Part shown: positions 57,461-64,000 of the stretch, one piece after another
Layout of the letters: every line of letters begins with the position of its first letter
How positions within the stretch are numbered: position 1 is the first letter of the stretch
Source: Moorena sp. SIOASIH
GTDB taxonomy: Bacteria > Cyanobacteriota > Cyanobacteriia > Cyanobacteriales > Coleofasciculaceae
DNA: 64,000 nucleotides
Reading direction: 5' to 3'
Assembly: GCF_010671925.1 (NCBI RefSeq)
Contig: NZ_JAAHIH010000003.1
Location: forward strand, 1,240,001 to 1,304,000
Position numbers and translations under genes: made by a program
Notes under the pieces: model-generated
The model's database searches: none
What the model was told of the DNA's origin: nothing
The model's input: only the letters and a program-made list of their open reading frames with translations

Positions 57461-57599
57461 AGAGCTGACTCGTAAAGTAAATCTTAAGAAGTCTGAAAGC
57501 CTTGCTATGATTGTTTTTTGGTTATTAAATAGTTCAATTGTTCTATTTAAGCGCAAGCCTTATCCTACAAGAATTACAGCGAGTTTACGAATCAGCTCT
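57461..57599. repeat. MITE-like element, 16-bp inverted repeats
   Basis: AGAGCTGACTCGTAAA at 57461-57476 pairs with TTTACGAATCAGCTCT at 57584-57599 (15 of 16). It encloses 107 bp of non-coding DNA, right beside the previous element. Confidence 0.6.
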
Positions 57600-57669
57600 T
57601 AGGATAATCGAACGAATTTCCGTCATTTCAGCCTACGAAAAATCAAGGTTTGACCCCAGTTTGACAGAA

Positions 57670-58266
57670 GAGGGAACTGTTCCAATGCCCCATCATCCGG
57701 TTCATCAATCAATTCATCCAGCATTGCCAAGGTTTCCTGCACTCGACTAGCAGTGTTTCCCCAGCCTGCTTCAAAACCCATCTGTTGCAGCTTAAAGCGG
57801 AATTTATCATAGGATTCGCGGTCTGGGCGATCGCTTACAAATTCCAAAGCCAACTTCACCTGCTCTGACAGTTGCTGCTGATTCTAAATGCGCTCGTTAA
57901 TCAGGAGCTGGTTTCCTAGGAAATGACGCACTTTCAAGAAACCGTACAACGACTCCAACCACTGCTCAGGGTCTTGAAAGAGTTTACTGGAGAGATAGCG
58001 GTTTAAGAAGCGGACTCCCTTACCAATATTCTTGGGTACGCGAATGACTGGGCTGTAGTCATAAAACGGCTGAAAATCCAGCTGGAGAACGTCCCCGACC
58101 TTGGGCTTGTAGCGATTGACAAAGCGATCGCGTATATCCAGCAGTTCCTCTGGTGTAACCTCTTGCGCCCTTAAGTCTTCAAACAGACGGAAAGCTCTTT
58201 TAGCCGCAATTTTGGGTCGGATAATCAGGCACAGACTTTCATCTTCCAGAATAATTTCCTGGGTGT
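57670..58266 (-). pseudogene. Sucrose synthase remnant
   Basis: Translating the minus strand gives the N-terminal region of sucrose synthase: LQLDFQPFYDYSPVIRVPK, GKGVRFLNRYLSSKLF, LYGFLKVRHFLGNQLLINER, then an in-frame TAG near 57885, then FRFKLQQMGFEAGWGNTASR and LDELIDEPDDGALEQF, after which homology ends. The 5' part is cut off by the TnpB element at about 58267, and the glycosyltransferase domain is missing. It is a decayed housekeeping gene flanking the cluster. Confidence 0.88.
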
Positions 58267-58267
58267 A

Positions 58268-58300
58268 TTGACACTCCCCGGTCTAAAGACGCGGGGATTC
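58268..58300 (-). other. Right-end hairpin of the TnpB element
   Basis: CCCCG...CGGGG (58276-58296) followed by GTGTCAA on the minus strand is the usual right end of cyanobacterial IS200/IS605-type tnpB elements. Beyond it lies sucrose synthase sequence. In TnpB systems the 3' end of the guide RNA maps here, with the guide in the adjoining DNA. Confidence 0.65.
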
Positions 58301-58304
58301 TTGC

Positions 58305-58330
58305 TTGGCCGTAGGCCACGCTACGCGAAC
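58305..58330. repeat. 26-bp palindromic repeat, copy 1 (in the tnpB 3' end)
   Basis: TTGGCCGTAGGCCACGCTAC followed by GCGAAC. Its two parts are each palindromic (GGCCGTAGGCC; CGCTACGCG). It lies in frame in the last codons of tnpB, encoding AVRVAWPTA. Confidence 0.88.
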
Positions 58331-58476
58331 AGCGATCCAACGTGGCTCTTCCAGACCGGAGTCAGGAAGAGTAGAGGTCGGGTCTCCGCAAGCGTTTAGA
58401 TCTAAGATCCGGGTTCCTGTGTGCCCCACAGTACCCAAGGCTCTTTGAAGGATGTTTATTGCGGCATTGTGGTCGC

Positions 58477-58502
58477 GTTCGCGTAGCGTCGCCTTCGGCG
58501 AA
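58477..58502. repeat. 26-bp palindromic repeat, copy 2 (inverted, inside the tnpB zinc-ribbon region)
   Basis: The variant GTTCGCGTAGCGTCGCCTTC plus GGCGAA, opposite in orientation to copy 1, with compensating changes in the GGC/GCC arm. It inserts eight residues in frame before RDHNAAINIL. Confidence 0.85.
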
Positions 58503-58944
58503 TCTAGCTGACAACCACACTTGCAGGTGTGAGTCCTAGTCGATAGGGACTTCTTCACCACCTCGCCACAATTAGAACAGTTCTGGCTGGTATAGGCAGG
58601 GTTTATTGCAACAGTGACCCTGCCAAATTTAGTGCCAAAATGCTCTAGCCATTTCCTGAACTGATACCAACCTGCATCATTAATAGACTTTGCTAGACAG
58701 TAATTTTTCACTAGGTTTCTAATCCTTAGATCTTCATAGGCGACCAGGTCGTTAGACCGGATTACGCAACGCGCCAGTCTCTTGGCATGTTCCTCACGCT
58801 GCCTACTTATTCTAAGGTGAGTTCTACCTAACCTATTAATGGCTTTTTTACGGTTAGCTGAGCCTTTCTTGTTACGGTCGATGCCCGGTATTACCCGGGG
58901 CAATTAAACTAAGTCAGTGAGTCACCCCACTGACTCGTCTTCAA

Positions 58945-58977
58945 AACCGTACGTGACACTTTCGCATCATACGGCTC
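58945..58977 (-). other. Domain V of intron B
   Basis: A hairpin of about 33 nt starting GAGCCGTATGATGCGAAAG and closing CGTACGGTT, with the catalytic AGC triad and GAAA tetraloop. It is the most conserved group II intron element. Confidence 0.9.
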
Positions 58978-59008
58978 CTCATCATAGGAACCATTGTCGC
59001 TGGTACCT

Positions 59009-60694
59009 CTAAAACGGGTTTTCATCTAACTCTAAGGCGTTGACTTTTTTCCCGTGTTTGGCATCGTGGCAGGTTAGGTGTAGTAATTCCAGATTTTCAT
59101 CGAAGTTATTTCCACCCAGTGCGCGTGGTAGTATGTGATGCATTTCCATTGAATCCCCAGGTCTGAAGGTAAGACCACAATGAGCGCATTTCCCTTTTTG
59201 CTTTCTCAAAAGCCTTCCCGATTGAGCTGGCATTTCAGGATGTTCTCTCATTCTGGTGCTCCAATAGATTAGGTCTCCATCGTAGGGACTTCTGGTATCT
59301 TGGATTTTTTTATGCCTTATTATTTCAGTTTTGGCATGTTTTGGGAGGTAATTATCCTCATCTGCCATGAATATCCAATTATCCTCTCCGATGGTTCCCC
59401 AATATTTCTTGTTTACCCAGGTTTTGGTTTTCTTTGGGTGTCTTCTATATCCCCATCTTTGGAGTTTGTTCCAGAGCATGTAACCTAAATCTTGGAAGGT
59501 TTCTTTGCTACAGACTCCTCTGTAGTAGTTGCACCATCCGCGTATAATAGGTTTGAGGTGTTTGATTAAAGCCTCTTGAGGAGCGGCTTTATGTCTGTCG
59601 ATGACTTTTGAAAGCCGCTCGAAATGTTCTAGAATTGCATCCTTAGATGGTTTGATGATGGTTTTAAAGCCTTGTTTAGAGTGGTTTTTACCTACTTTGT
59701 ACTGACGGATATTAAATCCAAGGAATTCAAATCCGTTAAAGGTATAGGTCATTTGGGTTTTGCTAGGCTTTAATTCCAGACCCATGTCATGTAGCCAATT
59801 ATTGATGACTTCAAGGCATTCTTCTACCACTTTTTGGTCTTGGTGTAGGATGACAAAATCGTCGGCATATCTGATTAGAGCTAGTCCCTTTTTATAGTGG
59901 GTTTTCTTGCCTTTTACAGAATTTGCGTAATCCCATATGGCCTGTTCCATTCCGTGGAGGGCTATATTCGCTAAAAGTGGAGAGATAACTCCACCCTGAG
60001 GGGTGCCCTCATCTGTAGGTGAGAATGTCCCACTATCCATCACACCGGCTTTTAGCCAGGACTTTATTAAGCGTCTCATGGATGGATAGGTATTCAGTTT
60101 AGTTAGAAGTGCATTGTGATTGATTTTATCGAAGCATTTGGCTATGTCAGCATCAAGTACCCATTTAGGCTTTTGTTTGATGCTATTGAATATTGCTTCG
60201 ATGGCATCATGACATGAACGTCCTGGTCTGAACCCATAGGAGTTGGGTTCAAATTTTGCTTCCCATTCAGGTTCTAATGCCTGTTTGGCAAGTGCCTGGA
60301 GAGCGCGGTCATACATGGTTGGGATACCCAATGGTCGCTTTTCCTTCCGTCCAGGTTTAGGAATCCATACCCTTCTGGTTGGTTGGGCTTTCTTAGAAAC
60401 TTTTAGGTTGGAGACTAAAGTAAGCCGTTGTTTTGGTGTTAATGATTTGACCCCATCTACTCCAGCAGTCTTCTTCCCTTTGTTCTCCTGGGTTACCCGT
60501 CTGACCGCAATCATCTTGGCCGACCAGGACTTTATCAGAGTCTTTTGCAACTTTCTTACCACGCGGACATCACCACGGTTCGAGGCTTGATATATTCGTT
60601 TTTGCAACTTAAAGACAGTCTTTTCTAGCTTCCGCCAGTTGACTTTCTTCCATTCCGACTGTGGGGCGAACCCCCGAGTTTTAGACATTTTCAT
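59009..60694 (-). CDS. ltrA: Intron B maturase/reverse transcriptase with HNH endonuclease
   Basis: A 561-residue intron-encoded protein. Reverse transcriptase motifs include KTAGVDGVKSLT, RPLGIPTMYDRALQ, YGFRPGRSCHDAI, GTPQGGVISPLLANI and the catalytic LIRYADDFVIL (about 275). Domain X follows (IIRGWCNYYRGVCSKETF). A C-terminal HNH has CAHCGLTF, MEMHHILPRALGGNN and HLTCHDAKHG. It is uninterrupted and could support splicing and retrohoming of intron B. It is clearly different from the intron A protein, so nesting did not arise by duplication. Confidence 0.93.
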   Translation of the reverse strand: MKMSKTRGFAPQSEWKKVNWRKLEKTVFKLQKRIYQASNRGDVRVVRKLQKTLIKSWSAKMIAVRRVTQENKGKKTAGVDGVKSLTPKQRLTLVSNLKVSKKAQPTRRVWIPKPGRKEKRPLGIPTMYDRALQALAKQALEPEWEAKFEPNSYGFRPGRSCHDAIEAIFNSIKQKPKWVLDADIAKCFDKINHNALLTKLNTYPSMRRLIKSWLKAGVMDSGTFSPTDEGTPQGGVISPLLANIALHGMEQAIWDYANSVKGKKTHYKKGLALIRYADDFVILHQDQKVVEECLEVINNWLHDMGLELKPSKTQMTYTFNGFEFLGFNIRQYKVGKNHSKQGFKTIIKPSKDAILEHFERLSKVIDRHKAAPQEALIKHLKPIIRGWCNYYRGVCSKETFQDLGYMLWNKLQRWGYRRHPKKTKTWVNKKYWGTIGEDNWIFMADEDNYLPKHAKTEIIRHKKIQDTRSPYDGDLIYWSTRMREHPEMPAQSGRLLRKQKGKCAHCGLTFRPGDSMEMHHILPRALGGNNFDENLELLHLTCHDAKHGKKVNALELDENPF

Positions 60695-61288
60695 TGCTAC
60701 TTACAACTAGATCTTTTCCTATAACGTGAGTCCGTCAGCATATCCTGGGCATTACCCTAGGCTTTGGCAAATGAGCTCAATCTTGCCCTCATATGACATG
60801 CGGCTAACTACCTACTCAGTAATCGACCTTACTGAGAGTACATATGAGAGTTATTTCGTTCCTGATAACCATTCTTTGAACTTTTAGGGTGGTACTTTTC
60901 ACCGGGAACTGTTTGGGAAATCCATTACAAAGGGGAGGAACTTTGTAATCCTAATTCCGTTGAGTTTTTCTCCGTAGCGTGTCAAACCTTTTTTCGCTAC
61001 ATTTCTGTGACGATGATTCAAACGTACCTTTCTCTCGTACCCATGAGTTCTTTGCCTATTGTTGACACCGGTCAGGTTAAGGGTGTTCCAATATTCGACC
61101 CTTGCATTAACCCATAGGTTTGTTAGTTCCTATGAATCAGGGTAGGGCTGTCACTCGGATTTCATGAGGGATGGTTTTTCACCACCATGGTTATCAAGTT
61201 GTCAGGGTTCATTGAACCAAGCAGCTAATCCCCCAAAACCCTTGTAGGGTAAAGGTTTCTAGCTAACGAATCGCACCCTCCGCTTCAG

Positions 61289-61321
61289 AACCGTGCATGA
61301 AACTTTCGCCTCACACGGCTC
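61289..61321 (-). other. Domain V of intron A
   Basis: GAGCCGTGTGAGGCGAAAG through CATGCACGGTT, with the AGC triad and GAAA loop. Intron B starts 12 bases after it, leaving the catalytic core of intron A whole but its branch-point domain split. Confidence 0.9.
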
Positions 61322-61336
61322 CTGGGTAAACTCGGT

Positions 61337-62908
61337 CTATGACCGGCCTTTCGGCTTGCTCCAATGTATCTGTTGATGGCAGCTACGATGAACTGCTAGT
61401 AAGTTCTTTTTTGACCAGTTGTCGTGGTTTCCATCTATGTGATGGAGATGTACATCCTCATCTTCTTTGAACTTCAATCCACAGTGTCCACAGGAATGGT
61501 TTTGCTTTTTCAATGCATCAGATGTAGCATCAGAGTAAAGGCGGTTATTCCTTTGGCTCCAATAGACTAAGTCACCGTCATAGGGTGACTTAGTCCCCCT
61601 TACGTTCACATGTTGATTTTGTTTGTATCCTACCTTTGGGAATGCTTTATCACATAGTTTATTAGCTTTATACCGACTTACTTTCTTTTCCTTTCGGAAC
61701 TTTCGGTGGGCAGTGATGCGCATAAACCATAGGTTATCCCTAGAACTGCTCATATCGCAGCTTTTGTGGTAGTTACGCCATCCGCGAACAATGGGGGCTA
61801 GTTTCTTGGCTTTTACTTCAGCACCATAGTTCGAGCAGTTGACTACGGTTTTAATCTTCTTACGGATATTTCTGTGATTTTCCTCTGAGGGAATGCACGA
61901 GAATTTACCGTCTTTTCTGACGCGGAATCTCCACCCCAGGAAGTCAAATCCGTCTGTCGTTTTAGTCAGTTTGGTCTTTTCTTCACTGATTTCCATTCCT
62001 CTTTTAGCTAGGAATTCCTTAACTTCATTGAGGATTTTATCAGCATTATCTTTTGGCTTAAGGATGAATACCATATCATCTGCGTATCCCAGGCTTGTGT
62101 GTATATCCTCTATTCCGTTTAGTGCCACATTTGCTAGTAAGGGACTGACCACACCGCCCTGAGGTGTACCCTGGTCTGGAAATTCTACGGATACTCCTGC
62201 TTTTAAGCATCTGAATATTCCGGTTTTGACTTTAGCTGGTGCTATTAGTCTTTCCATTATGGAGGTGTGGCTGATACGGTCGAAACACTTCTTGATGTCT
62301 AGTTCGATGATTCGTTTATTGATTCCGTTATGGTTGGATTGTAGGTGGGTGAATAAGCGTTTTTGGACGTCTTGTGCGCACCTGCCCGTTCGGAATCCGT
62401 AGCTGTTCCCACTGAACGTTGCCTCATGGGCTGGTTCGAGGGCTAATTTTACTAGACATTGCCATGCTCGGTCGGCTATGGTTGGTATCTTTAACATTCG
62501 GATTTTCCCGCTCTTTTTAGGGATTGGTACTTCACGTAGTCGGCTGTGTTTCCAGTCAGAAACACGGTCGCTCAATGTCTCCACCAGTTCCATTCGTTCT
62601 CTGTAGTTGAGGCTTGACTTTCCATCAACTCCAGCCGTTTTCTTCCCTTTATTAAGCTGCGTCACTTGACGGACTGCCAAAAGCTGTGCTGAGCGGGATT
62701 TCAATATCAGTTTTTGTAGTGACCGTGCTTTCTTCAAGTCACCAGCTCGAACCGCTTTGTATACTCGTTTTTGTAGGCGGAATAAGTTTTGGCGGAGTTT
62801 CTTCCACTGCTGCTTTTTCCAGAGTTCGCTATGTTTTGCCATGCGTCTAACTATGCTCTCCTGAAATTTGTATACTCTGAATACCCGCAGCCAGTTGTTT
62901 GGCTGCAT
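61337..62908 (-). CDS. ltrA: Intron A maturase/reverse transcriptase with HNH endonuclease
   Basis: A 523-residue intron-encoded protein with KTAGVDGKSSLN, RMLKIPTIADRAWQ, YGFRTGRCAQDV, GTPQGGVVSPLLANVAL and LGYADDMVFIL (about 275). Domain X follows (IVRGWRNYHKSC), then HNH (CGHCGLKF, DVHLHHIDGNHDN, HRSCHQQIHW). The frame can begin at 62908 or at ATG 62842 (MAKHSELWKK). The latter fits the start of related proteins, with GGAG about 14 bases upstream. The frame is intact although its intron carries a second intron in domain VI. Confidence 0.93.
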   Translation of the reverse strand: MQPNNWLRVFRVYKFQESIVRRMAKHSELWKKQQWKKLRQNLFRLQKRVYKAVRAGDLKKARSLQKLILKSRSAQLLAVRQVTQLNKGKKTAGVDGKSSLNYRERMELVETLSDRVSDWKHSRLREVPIPKKSGKIRMLKIPTIADRAWQCLVKLALEPAHEATFSGNSYGFRTGRCAQDVQKRLFTHLQSNHNGINKRIIELDIKKCFDRISHTSIMERLIAPAKVKTGIFRCLKAGVSVEFPDQGTPQGGVVSPLLANVALNGIEDIHTSLGYADDMVFILKPKDNADKILNEVKEFLAKRGMEISEEKTKLTKTTDGFDFLGWRFRVRKDGKFSCIPSEENHRNIRKKIKTVVNCSNYGAEVKAKKLAPIVRGWRNYHKSCDMSSSRDNLWFMRITAHRKFRKEKKVSRYKANKLCDKAFPKVGYKQNQHVNVRGTKSPYDGDLVYWSQRNNRLYSDATSDALKKQNHSCGHCGLKFKEDEDVHLHHIDGNHDNWSKKNLLAVHRSCHQQIHWSKPKGRS

Positions 62909-63698
62909 CCTACCCGGCAGTGAGGATTAAGTTTGACATAACTTACCGTAGATTCGACCGGTCTACAGACTCATTATTGCTGCCGTTTTTACTCGTTACG
63001 TGTACTAGATTGTTATGGCGGTTTAGGGCAGTCCAATTCGCCTATCCCCTTCTCAGAGATTACAGTTATCCGAAAAAAGATACTGTGAGAATAAAGGGAT
63101 TAAGTCTCGCATTATTTCAGATTGCGGCTTGTTTCTTAGACGCTTTTTTAGGACTTTTGTTAATCTACCCGTGTCGCCTCCCTATTAGCGGCAGTGTGGA
63201 TAATCTGTTTCACCTCTGATTCCGCCCTGGTGCCAGCGTCACTCTGCAAGTTGCCGCTTGCTCGGTGTGGCCAGATCAGGAGTCACATATCTCTTAATGG
63301 GATGGACTTTCACCATCATCCAATACACAGTTAAGGTTTATCTTCGGGGTTATCCCCCGCGAACCTCCTAAGGCATACTCTTCCTGTTTCAGGAAGTTCC
63401 TACTTAGAACGAGCCGCACTTTTCGGGAAACTCTACGTTGATGAAACTTTAAGCGTTTTTCTCCTGTCCTATAGAATCTAGGTAAGGCTTCAGTATCGCC
63501 TCTAGAGTCGGTATAAAAATCTTTCAGTCCGACATCTAAACCAATATTAGCATCAGAAGGTTTTAAATCCTCGCTAACATTAACTGAAACGCAAAATTGG
63601 ACATAGTACCCGTCAGCCCGACGGACTATCCTAACTCGCTTTATTTGCTTCTTGTCGAATCGCCACAAGTCCCACGTGCCTTTAACTGGAGTTTAGAC

Positions 63699-63870
63699 TA
63701 AATCAGACAGAAACAGTGGGGAAGGAAACTAGTTTTCGTATCAACGATGCTAACTAGTACCCCCAATAAGAAGAGAAGAGGTTCACCAACAAGAAAAAAA
63801 GGTAGACTGCAATGAACGCAGACTACCGGATGGTAGATGATCAGAAATAGGCAATGTTCCACATCTACCC
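63699..63870. other. Boundary between the tnpB remnant and the next insertion sequence
   Basis: TnpB homology stops near 63696 and a plus-strand transposase-like frame begins at 63871. The left end of that second element probably lies here and removed the tnpB N-terminus. I cannot fix its terminal repeat. Confidence 0.4.
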
Positions 63871-64000
63871 ATGACAATTTTCGATAATCTCCAACAATTT
63901 CGTCAAACAGCCTATAATTGTTTAGGAAAAGCTAAGGATGCAACCTTGGCCGTAGGCCACGCTACGCGAACGAGTTAATGGATGCAGTCATCCTCACTAA
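63871..64000 (+). pseudogene. 5' end of a transposase-like frame, broken by a palindromic repeat
   Basis: The frame opens MTIFDNLQQFRQTAYNCLGK, which resembles the N-terminus of cyanobacterial IS4/IS701-type transposases. After KDAT it reads through a 26-bp repeat (63946-63971) and hits TAA. The frame continuing after the repeat (LMDAVILT) matches what should follow. The window ends before any catalytic motif, so the family is tentative. Confidence 0.5.
63946..63971. repeat. 26-bp palindromic repeat, copy 3
   Basis: Identical to copy 1 over all 26 bases and in the same orientation, but inserted in a different gene. Here it breaks the frame. Confidence 0.9.

Larger units (their letters stand above)
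57061..57669. other. Intergenic stretch with two inverted-repeat elements
   Basis: No convincing gene. It separates the pathway from the sucrose synthase remnant. It holds two small inverted-repeat elements (57310-57438 and 57461-57599) and AT-rich DNA near 57105-57180 that could include the cluster promoter. No specific promoter boxes could be assigned. Confidence 0.55.
58903..61276 (-). mobile_element. Group II intron B (inner) nested in domain VI of intron A
   Basis: Begins GTGCGATTCGTTAGCTAG at 61276 and ends ACTTAGTTTAAT at 58903, typical of cyanobacterial introns. Domain V is at 58945-58977 (GAGCCGTATG...CGTACGGTT), followed by a domain VI stem GTCAGTG/CACTGAC. It encodes its own maturase (59009-60694). 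The roughly 580 bases at 60695-61276 are its ribozyme domain I and hold no other gene. Confidence 0.9.
58871..63419 (-). mobile_element. Group II intron A (outer) inserted in tnpB
   Basis: The 5' end is GTGCG at 63419, directly after the tnpB exon. The 3' end is ...CCGTAAC at 58871, directly before the resumed exon. Domain V is at 61289-61321 (GAGCCGTG...GCACGGTT), with its catalytic AGC. Domain VI is split by intron B: its 5' arm GCGGAGG (61277-61283) and 3' part TGCCCC...GGGCATCGACCGT (58871-58902) fold together (GGTGCCC with GGGCATC, GCGG with CCGT, leaving a bulged A) once B is removed. It encodes the maturase at 61337-62908. The 5' non-coding part (62909-63419) is domain I of the ribozyme. 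Confidence 0.9.
58283..63698 (-). pseudogene. tnpB: TnpB gene, split by a nested group II twintron and lacking its N-terminus
   Basis: The 5' exon (63698 to 63420) encodes WRFDKKQIKRVRIVRR and RuvC-I NIGLDVGLKDFYTDSRG up to RRVSRK. The 3' exon (58870 to 58283) resumes KKGSANRKKAINRLGR, then LVAYEDLRIRNLVKNY, the zinc ribbon CSNCG/CKCGC and RDHNAAINIL. Joining 63420 to 58870 restores the frame exactly (RRVSRK-KKGSANRK). The N-terminal about 100 residues are missing beyond an in-frame TAA near 63696. Two palindromic repeats have inserted in the 3' exon: one puts SPKATLRE between the zinc ribbon and RDHN, the other changes the C-terminus before QESPRL. TnpB is an RNA-guided nuclease of IS200/IS605-type elements, and this copy is unlikely to work. 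Confidence 0.9.

Noticed and set aside
57239-57750. Small open frames between the ligase pseudogene and the sucrose synthase remnant
   Set aside because: They overlap the inverted-repeat elements, show no recognisable motifs and lack ribosome sites, so they are probably chance frames.
58283-63698. Two tandem introns, or two unrelated TnpB fragments
   Set aside because: Intron B starts 12 bases after domain V of intron A, and the rest of A's domain VI appears only after B ends. The TnpB frame is restored exactly by removing the nested pair.

Overview
The window comes from a filamentous marine cyanobacterium of the Moorena (Moorea)/Lyngbya type. The evidence is many HIP1 octamers (GCGATCGC, for example 528-535), 7-bp tandem repeats between and inside genes, cyanobacterial group II introns and TnpB, and a gene order matching the front half of the jamaicamide/curacin-type pathways. 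Nearly everything is on the minus strand, so the pathway reads from high to low coordinates.

Biosynthetic region (56398 down to 223). First come a fatty acyl-AMP ligase, a membrane desaturase/acetylenase, an ACP and a large flavoprotein. This is the order of jamA-jamB-jamC-jamD and predicts a short unsaturated (terminal alkyne or alkene) starter. Next is a KS-AT-halogenase-ACP-ACP-ACP megasynthase, followed by the HMG beta-branching cassette: donor ACP, decarboxylating KS with Ser in place of Cys, HMG synthase, ECH1, and ECH2-ER fused to the next PKS module. The cassette is split between HMG synthase and ECH1 by an intact IscB (OMEGA nuclease) element with a probable omega-RNA. Three PKS modules follow: KS-AT-DH-cMT-ER-KR-ACP, KS-AT-KR-ACP and KS-AT-DH-ER-KR-ACP. 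Every AT carries the malonyl-type HAFH motif.

The chain can then pass to either of two NRPS proteins that begin with almost identical TubC-type docking domains. Branch 1 is C-A(Tyr)-O-MT-N-MT-PCP-TE, predicted to add N,O-dimethyl-tyrosine, with an LCM-family methyltransferase gene next to it. Branch 2 is C-A(Ala)-PCP-E followed by C-A(Val)-N-MT-PCP and a C-terminal domain resembling cyanobacterial acyl-ACP reductase (AAR), in place of a TE or standard reductase domain. Sequence duplicated around the PKS-NRPS junction, including a truncated ACP gene at 10665-10904, shows how the second branch arose. The layout suggests one polyketide shared by two peptide endings, as I recall being reported for the vatiamides.

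Right flank (56388-64000). This is a graveyard of broken genes: a truncated, frameshifted second acyl-AMP ligase, inverted-repeat elements, a sucrose synthase pseudogene, and a TnpB gene. The TnpB is split by a group II intron whose domain VI is itself interrupted by a second group II intron, forming a nested twintron with two different maturase reading frames. A 26-bp palindromic repeat has inserted three times here. The start of a plus-strand transposase-like frame lies at the window edge.
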